Assembly: GCA_016802295.1 (NCBI GenBank)
Contig: JAESIW010000200.1
Coordinates: forward strand, 1,611,210-1,675,209
Source: Brachionus rotundiformis
Lineage: Eukaryota; Rotifera; Eurotatoria; Ploima; Brachionidae
Length of the DNA stretch: 64,000 nt
Direction of reading: 5' to 3'
This document shows, piece by piece, positions 26,141-37,900 of this stretch. The number at the start of each line of letters is the position of its first letter. Positions within the stretch are counted from its first letter, which is position 1. The translations under genes were made by a program, and so were the position numbers. The notes below the pieces were generated by a model. It was not told the origin of the DNA. It saw only the letters and a list, made by a program, of their open reading frames with translations, and made no database searches.

Positions 26141-26706
26141 TACTGCAAAACTAAATAGATTTTTTTTGGGTTATAATAAAAGATTTGTAACAAAAATGCG
26201 TTGTTAGTTTGTTAGAGCTTTATGTAAAAATAATATAAATATTTTTTTTCGTGAGGAGTATGAAAAATAATTTTGTAATTTCTAAGCAATGAGAAATATA
26301 AGCTTTTTATAATTGATGAATATACATGATATTCAGTTTTAGATTGGTTGATTTATACAAATAAACATAAATTATTATTTGAGATCATGCTTTCTCTATT
26401 GTGTTAATAAATGAGCTTTTCATAATATAAATGCATTTGAATTGCAAGTCTCACAACTATGTCAGACATAATTATTTACCAAATTATTCTAAATAAAATA
26501 ATACCAAATCACAATTAACTAAACATTTGTATTAAATATTTTAATTGTACTTGAATAAATCTTAAGGATATTTAAAATACTCAAATAAAAATTTCATTAA
26601 ATTATGAACATAATTTTTAAACTCAAGAATAATATTAAATTAAAAATTAGGTTTTTATAAATATTTCTTAATTTATATATTAAATTGGCTCAGAAAATCG
26701 ATATGT
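26141..26706. other. Intergenic DNA upstream of LENG8 and tRNA-Gln copy 1
   Basis: AT-rich. Its right edge (26678-26706, attaaattggctcagaaaat and onward) is repeated almost exactly before tRNA copy 2 at 27968-27997, so it belongs to the duplicated tRNA unit. Confidence 0.5.
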
Positions 26707-26778
26707 GGTTCTATGGTGTAACGGTTAGCACTCTGGACTTTGAATCCAGCGATCCGAGTTCAAATCTCGGTAGAACCT
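26707..26778 (+). tRNA. tRNA-Gln (UUG), copy 1
   Basis: A 72-nt cloverleaf: acceptor arms ggttcta and tagaacc, D-arm with gtaacggttagc, anticodon stem ctgga/tccag around loop cttTGaa with anticodon TTG (reads CAA), T-arm with gttcaaatc, and discriminator T. The internal A and B boxes are intact and a T-run terminator follows. No intron. Confidence 0.95.
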
Positions 26779-26919
26779 TTACATTTTTTTTGTAAATAAT
26801 ATTTAAATAATATTATTTAATTAATATTAAAAAATTAATTTCTGCCTTATTTCTTAGAAATAAGTGTAAAAATAAAGAAATGATATTTGGTCAAATTTTT
26901 TTTTCTTTCGCCTTTAACA

Positions 26920-27710
26920 TTGCTTCTCTTCATTCCATTTCCATTTCGATGAACTCTTTCGTGTTTTTGACCGCAATGTAACTGCTGATCTTCCTAATTT
27001 GCAACTCTGGTCAGTTTGGAAAGTATTCAGGCTTTCCTGTCAGCTTCAAACATTCGCTTATACACTGTTGTACAGTTTAAGTTTTGTTTCCATACTGGTC
27101 AAAATCTAGAAAAGGCTCTTTGCTTAAGCAAGTCTATTCTTAATGTATTTATGCGGACCCATTGATTCGCTTATTTTTTTTTCCTTATTCTTGAGTGAGT
27201 GGTGAGCTCTTTCGTGATTTTTGACCTCCATGTTACTGCTGGTCGTCCTACCTTACGTCGCCCTTGCGGTATCCATTGAAGGGCCCTTTTTGGTATCCGT
27301 GTATCTTTCATTCTAAGTACATGTCCGAGCCATCGAAGCCTTTTGTTCTTGATGAATTGACTTAATGGCTCTGAATTGTTTCGCTTATGATGCTTCTTAA
27401 ATGTATGAATTCGCCAAGACATTTGTTCTGCCAAAACTTTCATTTTGGCTTCATTAATTTTAAGTTCAATTGACTTAGCGTTGTTCGTCAAGTCTTGTGT
27501 CTTCTTATGCATATGTGTTTTTATATTTGATAATAGAACCAGATCATCCTCAAAGTACAAAACTTCAAGCTTAGCAGTTAACCCCTAGTGTATACCTCTT
27601 GCTTTGACAGTTTTTTTCCTCATCAAATGGTCAATCAGTAATAGGAATAGTGACGGGGAGAAAATGCGGCTATACCAGACTCCTGCACAAACTTTAAAAT
27701 TTCATATTTT
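26920..27710 (-). pseudogene. Decayed LINE fragment (reverse transcriptase to C-terminal region)
   Basis: On the minus strand, an interrupted frame reads an RT-like ...SPSLFLLLIDHLMRKK, then LYFEDDLVLLSN (a degenerate FADD box). It then reads the well-known LINE tail RLRWLGHVLRMKDTRIPKRA and GRRKVGRPAVTWR. Stops and frame breaks occur around 27585. The segment 26951-26996 is a diverged copy of 27205-27250, so the 3' part is partly duplicated or two fragments are joined. It belongs to a different LINE lineage from the 45-kb element. It sits between tRNA-Gln copies 1 and 2. Confidence 0.8.
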
Positions 27711-27997
27711 CTAGAATCAGATACATCCAAAATTTTTCTTTGGAAAATATAAATTGGTCATTGAAAATCATATATAAAATTTGTTGAGAAATCTAAGATA
27801 TTTTTTAAATTCTAATTTAAAAATTTCGATTAATTTAACAAATTTAAAAATATTACAATATACTTTGTAATTTTAACATGTTATTACAAAGTACAAAAAA
27901 TCAAAAATATATTGATTAAAAAATTGATAAAAATTGTTCCATTATTTTATACAATTATTCAAAAAAAATATTAAATTGGCTCCGAAAATCGATATGT

Positions 27998-28069
27998 GGT
28001 TCTATGGTGTAACGGTTAGCACTCTGGACTTTGAATCCAGCGATCCGAGTTCAAATCTCGGTAGAACCT
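27998..28069 (+). tRNA. tRNA-Gln (UUG), copy 2
   Basis: Sequence appears identical to copy 1, with about 29 nt of near-identical 5' flank (one mismatch) and the same tttacatttttt terminator region. Together with copy 3 it forms an inverted pair with a 189-nt spacer. Confidence 0.95.
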
Positions 28070-28258
28070 TTACATTTTTTACTTTTCAAAAAAACTCATT
28101 AATTCATTCTGATTTTAAATTTTTCAATTATTTTTTTTTTAAATTATTTTGACATATATTATTGTTTAATAAGTGTTAATTTAGTTAGAATAATAAAATG
28201 TTTTTTCAAATTATAATTATAAAGATAAGTTATTATTTTGACAGTCAAAAAAATGTAA

Positions 28259-28330
28259 AGGTTCTACCGAGATTTGAACTCGGATCGCTGGATTCAAAGT
28301 CCAGAGTGCTAACCGTTACACCATAGAACC
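28259..28330 (-). tRNA. tRNA-Gln (UUG), copy 3
   Basis: Reverse complement of the same 72-nt gene; its 5' flank (tcgatatgtg) and 3' T-run match copies 1 and 2. Confidence 0.95.
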
Positions 28331-28753
28331 ACATATCGATTGATTAATTAATTACAATTAAATTCAAATTAAAATTATCAATTAATTTTTTCTATTACGC
28401 ACTAATATTTTTTCATTAATGAGGCTAATATTATAAATAATCATATCATTTTAGAACCAATAAAATATGTTTGTATTATTTTTGCCTAAAAATATTTTAA
28501 TCAAGTCAAAAATGATGACAGGTTAAATTGACCCTACTTGGTCCTTTATTTTGTTATAAAGCTGATGTACAAAATATTTATGTTAATTTTTTCACTATAT
28601 ATTTTTAATTCAAATAAAATATTCAATATTTTAATCTCGAGTTTTTCAAATTAAACATAAATCAAATTTTTATTAAACAGCTAATTCAAATTATCTATTT
28701 AACCAAAAAATGATTCAAATTTAATTATTTAACTAATTGAAAATTTGATTCAA
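28331..28753. other. Intergenic DNA upstream of NKAIN
   Basis: AT-rich; nothing recognisable besides the conserved tRNA 5' flank at its left end. Confidence 0.4.
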
Positions 28754-29818
28754 ATGAGTAAAAATTCCAATGAAAAATCGGCTTTGCCGAAATTACGTAA
28801 AGCATTTACAATTATTGTTCTTTTGAACATAGTTAGTATTTAATAATTAGTTTTTTAAAAATTTATTCTTAATTACATTTATTTTACAAAGTTATTTTTG
28901 GTCGAAAGAATGGTTTTCGACTTTTTCGGCTTTATGTTTAGTATGATTATTGCAGATTTTTTTTATCTTATGTTTTTGCTTATCGGACTTTTTGGAGTAT
29001 TCCAGTTTAGAGTAAATTATATTGTATCGGTAAGAATGAATACTTCATTAATAAATGAAATTAAAGTTCTAGTTTAGCTGACTTTGGCAAGCATGATTTG
29101 GATTGCATGGAATATTTTCATTATTTGTGTTTATTTAGACATAGGAAATTTAAATAAAGTAAATTTATTTTATTTTTTTTTTAAATTTATTTTTCTAAAA
29201 TAATTCTAATTTTATAATATAAAGTATGACCCAGTATTTTTGAATTTAAACACCGGCAAGACAAGTTGGTGGTTATCATCTAGCTTCGGATGCAAAGTGG
29301 AAATTTTTAATGAGCTTGAAAAACTTCAGATTCAAGAGCAATTAGATTCTGCCAAGGCACTCGATGCCGACAATGCAAACTCCACTATTCTGACCCAGGA
29401 AAACTTCATATACAATCCGGTCTCTTTCAATTCGGATTCCAAATACAAATATCTCAACAAATCCATATCTTCTAATTGCCTTATTCCATTTTATTTGATA
29501 GAAATAATTCATTCTTCAATAATGATCTTTAAAGCTGTATATTTTTTAAAAACTATTTTATTCAAATTTTCATCATATTTTTTTAGATTTTAATCATAAT
29601 TTTTGGCTTACTGGTGTCCAATGCTCTCAACGAGGAAGATGATTCGTGTAAGAGCGAAAATAATCTTTTTAAAGAAATAAATATTAATGCTTAATTCTTT
29701 TAAAGTTGATTATATTGGTGGATTTGATACAACTCATATGCTTTCCCAGAATTTAAATCTCGACCACGAAACACTACCGAGGAGTGGTCACATTAGACTG
29801 GAGCCACTATATGCGTAA
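28754..29818 (+). CDS. NKAIN: NKAIN family membrane protein (Na,K-ATPase-interacting)
   Basis: NKAINs are small four-helix membrane proteins that associate with the Na,K-ATPase beta subunit. Six exons (28754-28831, 28892-29029, 29078-29158, 29225-29536, 29587-29647, 29706-29818) give 783 nt (260 aa). Family signatures are clear: ERMVFDFFGF, LIGLFGVFQFRVNYIV, the helix WIAWNIFIICVYLDIG, the Trp pair in TSWWLSSSFGC, YLIEIIHS before the last helix, and DYIGGFD after it. The C-terminal tail (HMLSQNLNLDHETLPRSGH) is longer than in the shortest vertebrate members. The extracellular loop is Asn/Ser-rich. All splice junctions keep frame. Confidence 0.92.
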
Positions 29819-30700
29819 TTTTTTTTATTTACCTAATTATTAATTAATCAATAATTTTTTAAGTTCGAAATGACAAAAGTTGGCGATTAAAAATTGTTTT
29901 GTTATTTTTCAAAAAAAATTTCAACAAAAGCATAATTTTACAAATTGTAATATAGTGACAATTTTTAAATGTATTAATGTATTTGTTAATTAATTGTAAA
30001 TTTTTATAATCAATAAAAAATTAAGCTTCATAAATAAAAATTTAAAAATACCTAATGATCATTTAAGAACTAAATGAAAAGAGATAATAATTAATATTAA
30101 TATGAAACCAGTATCATAATTTTTGTCCAATTTTCAATTAATTATCAATTTTACTTTATTTTAAAAAATTAGGTGCTTTAATTATTAATAATTTAAAAAA
30201 TTAATCTAACTTTATATCTGTATCTAACTTAATACTGGTTAATACAAATTGTATAAAAAAACATTTCTAATTATTTTTCTCTTTTTTTTAATTAATCTAA
30301 ATTTAGTAAAATTAAAATTGCTAACAAGAAGGCTGAAAAGAAGGCTATGCCATCATGAACTAATTGAAATTCTCTTTTCTTAAATTATCTTTTAGATTAA
30401 TAAATAATACTGGTTAATTTTAAAAAAAAAATAATTAAGTTAATCAATTGCAATTATCATAGATTTAAAAATTAATCATCATCAATTAAAAAAATATCAT
30501 ACAATCTTCATTTATTCAAGGACTATTTTATTCAAATATAACTCCAATAGTTATAAATCACTTTTTCTTTTTCTCGATTACGTTTTAAAAAAGAGTGAAG
30601 TAAGGTTTTAAAAATTATTTCTTTATTTAAGAATATATTTACAAATAAAAAAAGATAATTTAACATATTTATATGGTTATTAAAAATTTCTTTTCTATTT
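29819..30700. other. Intergenic AT-rich DNA
   Basis: No gene or RNA recognisable; probably the 3' regions of the two flanking genes, which converge here. Confidence 0.4.
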
Positions 30701-31327
30701 TCAAACATAAATAGGTTCAGAGCATTTTAAATTGGAATTTTCAAACTGTACCATTTCTTCTTGCTCCTTAGCACATAAAGTTAGTTTATCCAAATTATCC
30801 ATTATTTGATTTAATGAGTATTTTTTTTTCAAAACTGTGGCACTTATTTTGGAAAATGATTTTTCGGTCGTATTTGAACTATTGTAATACTCATTTAAAC
30901 CAGTTTTTTTCTCATTTGTAGGTCGGTCATCATAAATTATCTCTTCGTAAATGTTTTCCACTCGATCTCTGACTATTCCTGTGGTATTTGAGTAGTTAAA
31001 TAAGTGATTAGATATTTTACGATGTGATAATTTGTCATATATATTGACAGAATGATTGGTACCATTCAAGTTGTCTTTGGCTTTCAAATCATTCGATGAT
31101 AGACTAAGCATTAAAGAATCAGAAGCTGAAGAATAACCACTGACAGAAGACGAGCTAACAGAAGACAGCTCGTATGCATTAAGACTCATATTTTGTTCAT
31201 GCAACGCCTTTAATGAAAATCTAAATCGCATATTTGATAATTGATCACTTGCAATTTTTTCAAACAGGTAAACATCGTCAATTGGTAAATCAATTTGCAA
31301 TCTGATACACTTTTTTTCGCCAGACAT
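30701..31327 (-). CDS. Unrecognised 208-aa Ser/Asn-rich protein
   Basis: Single open exon starting MSGEKKCIRLQIDLPIDDVY. A serine-rich stretch (SSVSSSSVSGYSSASDS) spans roughly residues 55-75. An acidic tyrosine cluster (IYEEIIYDD) follows near residue 125, and a short C-terminal helix has hydrophobic heptads (LNQIMDNLDKLTLCAKEQEE). There is no signal peptide or membrane helix. Codon and residue composition are coding-like and unlike the surrounding AT tracts, which is the main evidence that it is real. I recognise no family; the Tyr motifs could be phosphorylation sites, which is speculation. Confidence 0.55.
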   Translation of the reverse strand: MSGEKKCIRLQIDLPIDDVYLFEKIASDQLSNMRFRFSLKALHEQNMSLNAYELSSVSSSSVSGYSSASDSLMLSLSSNDLKAKDNLNGTNHSVNIYDKLSHRKISNHLFNYSNTTGIVRDRVENIYEEIIYDDRPTNEKKTGLNEYYNSSNTTEKSFSKISATVLKKKYSLNQIMDNLDKLTLCAKEQEEMVQFENSNLKCSEPIYV

Positions 31328-31927
31328 TCTAAAATATCTAATTTGTTTAATAAAATAAAAATTCTGATATTACAGTACAATCTAAAGCCTATTTATTTAT
31401 TTTTTACTTTATTAAATTAGTTAAATTAAAATTATTTCAAATTGTACTGTCTTATTATTTAGTTTATATAATTCAAATTATTCTTTCAATGAGCTTCAAG
31501 TCAGGAAATAAAATTAACCACAAATTATATCAAGTAATTACCAACTCTCAATTAATTGCTGATAAGGTAAACTTAATTGGTCAAATTGAGAAAATTTATT
31601 TTAAATCTCACTTAATGTATAGTTATTTCCTGTTAAAAATTTCTTCCTGGTCTATGAAAATTGGTTAGAGTAATCGAGTTACCTTTGCAATCGGCCTTTT
31701 TGGTTGACAGAAACTAAAATTTGTTGATCAGTTGAAAAAAATTTTCTAATCATAACTAAATTGTGGTTATGGAGTTTAAAAACATAATGCTTTTGTATTT
31801 AGAAGATATGACTCTAAAAATAAGTTAAGAATTAAGAATGAATATCACATGACATAATTGGTCGAGATTTGAAATTTTTAAAAAATTTCAAAATTTAAAA
31901 TTATTCATTATCTCAAATTTGTTAGAG
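31328..31927. other. Divergent promoter region between the 208-aa gene and ATM
   Basis: The two flanking genes are transcribed away from each other, so both promoters should lie here. The sequence is AT-rich and no specific element can be named. Confidence 0.45.
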
Positions 31928-34900
31928 ATGAATTTTGATAATGATTTAGCTAGCTTGAATAGTCTTAATCTGAATTCATTCCGCAAATTTGAAGCCACTT
32001 GCCGAGCTTTACAAACTGTAAGATTAGTCTCGGAAAAAAAAGTATACTTTAATTAATTAAACTAAAATTTTAATTGATTATGCAATATTAAAATAGAATT
32101 TATTATCGGAAATTGTAGAATTTCTAAACGATTCAAAAATAGTTCGAATTCTTGACTCCATAACATGTGGTCAATTGGAAAAAGACTGTGACAAAGAGAA
32201 CATATCGCAGTATTCCCATAATTCAAAAGAAAATTTCTCTCTAGACTGGAGTATTTTATTTAATGTAAATAATCCTAAATTTTATCTTAAATTACATAAT
32301 TCAAAATTAGGAAATAACTCATGAGATAATTTATTTTTTAAAATCAATTTTTAAGCAATTTTTTGTCTTAAGTTGATACAAAATTTTGTAATAAATGAAC
32401 TGAAAACAATAAAGGAAAAGAATTTTAATTTTTCGCAATCACAGCGGACCGCTTCGTCTCAAAATTTAGATAGTAAAATTTATCAACTAAGAGCCGTATT
32501 AAATCTTGTCTTAAATCAGATAAACTCAAGTAAGTTAGCTTTGTTTTTGACTAAACCGCATTTTTATATTTTTTTACAAACAAGCTCGTAATAATCTCAA
32601 ATTATCAGATTTTTTGAATTTTTTCCACTTTGTAATTGACATGAACAATGATTTTGCTACTTTTCAGACCAAAATATTAAATGATTTATCTAATTTTTTA
32701 TACACAAAAGTTTTAAATGTTCAAGTATATTGCCAAGAATTAAAAAAGTCGAATTGGATAGAATTTATCAATTTTTATATGAGCAATTATTTGAATTATT
32801 TATCGAACAATATTTCGGTTGATCCGCTATGTTCAATAAAATGTTTGAAAAAAATCCTATCAATTGTTCTAAAATATGCCGGTCTGATAAACACTACTAA
32901 AATATTTTCTTTTTTGAATACAGCTATAATTGATATTAAGTAACTTATATTAAAATTTTTGAGCAAGTTTTTTAATTCTTAAAAAGGAAAGACTCAAATC
33001 CTGAACTAATTGAAAACTTAATTGGATGTGCATGTGAACTGGGAAATAATTTTCAAGCTGATCATTTTGCTGAAATAATTAAGTTTGGTGAAGAAGTTGG
33101 TGTTAAACTTATTGAAATTTGTGAATCTAAAATTGGTAGCCCAAATTCAAAAGTATAAAAGTAGTATAAAAGTTTTGCTTATCGAAATAACTTTATTTTT
33201 ATATAAGGAATTAGTGATAAAATTTTTGCTACTTCAAATTAATCTTCATAAAAAAATTGAAAAAACTAATCTCAGAACCAACAATTTATGGACGGTAATT
33301 TGTATTTACTTGATTTTCTAAAAATATAACTTTTTTTTTAAAATCTATATAAGGAAATTCTGAAATCAGCCTACGAATGGGTCAAAGAGGAAATTCTACT
33401 TAACATACAGCAACAATTAACTAATATAAAGTAATATATTACTAATATTTAAAATTTTAATTGGTCCAAATTTTATATGTTTATAGTTTTATTTAAATAT
33501 AAATTTTAACTGGAAATTTTGCTACCTTTTCAATCATTAAGATAATTTAATAAATTAAGAAAATTCAAAAATAGCTGGTTTTCGATAGTCAAAAGTAAAA
33601 ATTTTAAAAATTAATTTAAATGAATTTTTTTATCAAATATTTATTTTAAAGTCTTATTTATTCTTTTAATTCAATAATAATATTTATTTAAAAATCATGA
33701 ATTTCCTCTCATCTTTTTCTTTTACAAAATCATTAGGTAGATTTTCAATGCTATTGTTACCATGTTGACAGAAATGACCACAAACTGGATCAGCTGACTT
33801 GTTTTTTGCGCTCATAATCTATGAAAGATATAAAGTATGGCGTAAGCTATTAAGTCATTAAAGATAAAATTTAGCTTTGAAATTAAGTTTCTAAGACCTG
33901 ATTTTTTAAATATCTGATTAAAAATGGTATTAAAAATTCGATTTATGGCATAATAAACCTATATAGTCTGCGTAATGGATATTTGAACCAAACAATAAGC
34001 ATGAGGACTTGGACTAAAATCAATAAGCATATTTTAGATGATTAATGATAACAATCATTTTTTATTTTGACCAGAACAAAATTTTTAAAAGTCTAAAGAA
34101 TTTATTCTAAAAGTAAAAACTGGTTTTCTTAATGTATCATAAACACCAACTGTCAATTTTGCACCATGATACATTAAGAAAACCTAAGAAAACCTACTGT
34201 CAAAGCTTGCTAATAATGGCAAAATCTTTGCTCTTCTGAATTTTCAAAATAGTACCAGAATGTTGTAAAAATACATCTATTAATGTTGCACCATGTTGCA
34301 TTTTCAGAACTAGATTTTAACCTTTAGAAGAAAGTTCTACTGTACCAAATTTGGCAAAATCTAAATTGACAAGTTAAATTTTAGTTTTATAGTTTATTAT
34401 GAATAAGCTAATTTTTTTGATGACCAAAGAAAATAAATTAACTATCTTATTAATTAATTATAAGTTATTAAATTTAAAATTACTTAGTTTAAAAACAATT
34501 AGAAGCAATACTCAGAAGTTTTTAGAAAATGAAGAGTCAATGTTTTCAGTCGTATCTGAATGCTGGTTCTTGTTGAATAAATGTAGCGTTGCAATAATTA
34601 ATCGATATTCAGTAATTGAATCAAAAGAAGTGGAAAATTCTCCTATTAAAAAACGTAAAATTGATCATGAGTCATATTCGTGGCCAAGCATAATAAACCA
34701 AATCGACCGTGATCTAGACTTCTGCGCCAAGATTTATTGGAACAAATTTTTTGAAAAAATATTTTATTCACATCATTCCAAAATTCCTAAAGAAATAATC
34801 GAATATGTAATTACAAAATTTTTTTATAAAAATGTTGATCTAATAGATACAAAAATAAGTGGTTTAAACGAAAATCGAATTCGATTAAATTTGGTAAATA

Positions 34901-37900
34901 ATTCGACTTTTTGTTTCCTAACTTCAATGATAAGAACTAGAATTTCAAAAAATTTTTTAAAATTCGATTTGAAAAAAATTTTAAATTATTGCTATAATAA
35001 TCGATCACATGAAGTCTTAATTTTAGAAATTTTAAAATTAGAACCAATTTTAATTGAGAATTTTGTAAAAATTTTATCATCAAAAAAAGAAAATTTGGAT
35101 CCATTTTCTCTCAATTTATTATCCAAGGCTAATCTTGGTCATTTGAGTACAAAATTAAAAAGTGAGTTTATTAATTTTTTGCTATCGGATGATTGTGATT
35201 TTAATTTCGAGCTAAATTTGACAAATTATTATGTAATTAGTGAAATTATATTCAAGGTTTTGGGATTAAGCGAAAGAATCATCTTTGATTCATTAGATTT
35301 AGATTTTTTATTTTGTTCAAATGAAGATAATTGGAAAAAAATGCATTCTGATCAAACACAAGACAACATCCAAGAAGATGAGACTTTAATTGAGACTGTA
35401 CCAAATCTGGATCTTTTGAAGCAAATAGTGGCAATATTGACATATCGTATGCAGCTATCTGATACAAAAGAAATAAACGAAACAAATTTATCACTAGTTC
35501 TGATTGTGGTCAATTTTTTGGCAAGATTTAGCGAGATAGATTTAGATGAATTTGAGAAATTAAGATATGATTGTAGGAATTTTTCTGAATTATTAAGAAA
35601 TTTCGATATTTCCGAAAATTTGGACCATTCAATCAAATATATGGAAGAAATTTTCAAGACGCTGAAAAAAATTAACTCAAACAAAGCTTTTCTGCAGTCC
35701 TTGGGACCTGGTATAATTGAATTTTGCTTAAAAATTTTGGACAAGTCCATCCAGTCGAAAATAAGCGATAAAAATTTGCTCTTTTTAAACAATATCTCAC
35801 AATTAGAATATTTAAAAATGCTATCAATGGGCCTAATATGTAATATATGTGTCCAAGAGGCTAATCAAAAAATTGGATCAAGTCTTAAAAAAAGAATTCT
35901 TTATTATCTAGGCAATTTAAATTATGAGAGAAGAGAAAATTTTTTAATTTTATTTCTTATTTGTTTTAAGAGCTGTAAATTTTTGGATTCTAAAGAATAC
36001 AGTCTTTGTTTGGACTGGTTCGAATGTATAATCGAAAAATTCGAGAATCTATCTTATCAAATTAGAACACTTGTTCTTAAGCTTTTTGGCGAATATTTTG
36101 ATAAAATTCTTTCTCTATCTGCTTTGAATTCAAATGACGATTCTGACTTAGACCATTTTCAAAGCAAATACATTCAGATTATGGACACTTATTTCTTGGA
36201 TAGTGGAAGCCTAATCGAAATCAATTTGATCATATGTGAAATTTTTGGAAAGATTTTAAAATTAATGCGAATTAGACAATTTGATAAAAAAGACATTATA
36301 GGTTTTTTTACCAAAGTTTACAACCAATTTTTAAACAATCCAAACCAATCGTATGTTGTTCAACAATGTGCTATTAGAATTATAACCCAAGCTTGTTTCC
36401 AAGATGTTAAAAAAATTTGTTATGATTTTAGACGTGACACCGATTTGGACAAGGACTCTTTATTACAATACTTAGCACTAATTGACAAAATATATTCAAA
36501 TTTAGACAATGATTTGGAAAATTTAGTTTTCGACCGGATTTATTTGAATCTGGTCTTAGAAAATAAAGTTTTTGAAGTCGAGTCCCCGCTAGTTTTTGAA
36601 TCAAGGGCTTCTTATGAACGAAGTATGCAAATTGATGAGAAATATTCAGCTCATAAAAAATTTTACATCTCAATTAAGAGACAGCTCACCGAACCAATAC
36701 TAATGAAGTCTCTTGTTGTGGATTTTTTTGACCATCTTTTTGATCTAACTAAAAGTTATGACCAAAAATTTTTACTTAAGTCAATGTTTGGCCTAATTCA
36801 AATCACATCAGAATATAAATCTCATTTTGAACCTTTGGAAATTAAATTTTTGCTAAACAAGTCTTCAAATTTTGACATTTTTAAAAAAGACTTGATTTGC
36901 CAATGGATCGAAATTTACATAACCGAAAAAGATGATTTAGACAATTTGGATAACTTAATTTATACAAAATTTCCTCTAATTTTGTTCGATTACAATGAAA
37001 TTAGTGATTTTTATTCAAATCATTTAGATCAAATAATAGCTTATTCACTAGAAAGATTCAAAATAAAGCCAGAAAACATTTTATGTAACCTAACTGATAA
37101 ACAAGAGCTTTTTAGATCCAATATATACGCCACTTTGATTTGGAAAGCCTTGTTTAGAAATTCTTTTGATTTAAATATTTTATTTAAAAGTAAAATTTTG
37201 AATTATAATTTTTTTATGAAAAATTTTTTTCAAATTTTCGAGAGAATATTTTTCAAATCTAGCATAGCTGATAATACCGAAGATAAAATACAACAATCTA
37301 TTAAATGTTTAGTTGATTTTTTCGCAAATGAAGTCAATAAATCCAGCTTGTTTAGTCTCATAGGTAGCCATCCTTACTCAATTTATAAGATTATTTTAAA
37401 TCTCAAAAAATTGATTAAAAAATCAGATCTTATTCATTCATTTAATTTATTTCAATTTTTCATAAAATTTGTCATTTTGCCAATCAATGAAACAAGCTAT
37501 GATCTCATTTCAGAAACACCAAATTGTACTATTTTATTAAATGACAACATACTTTTTATATTGGTCAATTTCTTACAACTATTAAATGCAAAATTTAATG
37601 ATTTAAAACAAAATGCTGAATATTTTTTAATTAATTTTTACTCTTTGGTCAAATTTACAAAAAAATTTATAGTCAAATTATTCAATTTATTTATAGTTGT
37701 GGTCGAATATCTAGAAAATATAATCGAAAAGCATGACTATGCAATCAGCTGTGTGGTCTGGCATCTTTTAGATTATTTAAATGTTTATCGAAAATTTGGT
37801 CTTAAAGTTGATTATATGGAAGAACTGAATGAAAACATATTTTTTAATACAGTTAATTTTTTACAAAAATATCACAAATTTTCGCCAAGACTAAATCGAC

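Noticed and set aside
27934..28152. 72-codon frame reading across tRNA-Gln copy 2.
   Set aside because: The frame merely passes through the tRNA gene and its AT-rich flanks.
33085..33321. Separate 78-codon frame suggesting a frameshift in the ATM N-terminus.
   Set aside because: A short intron at 33136-33172 joins the two frames with correct phase and homology, so no frameshift is needed.
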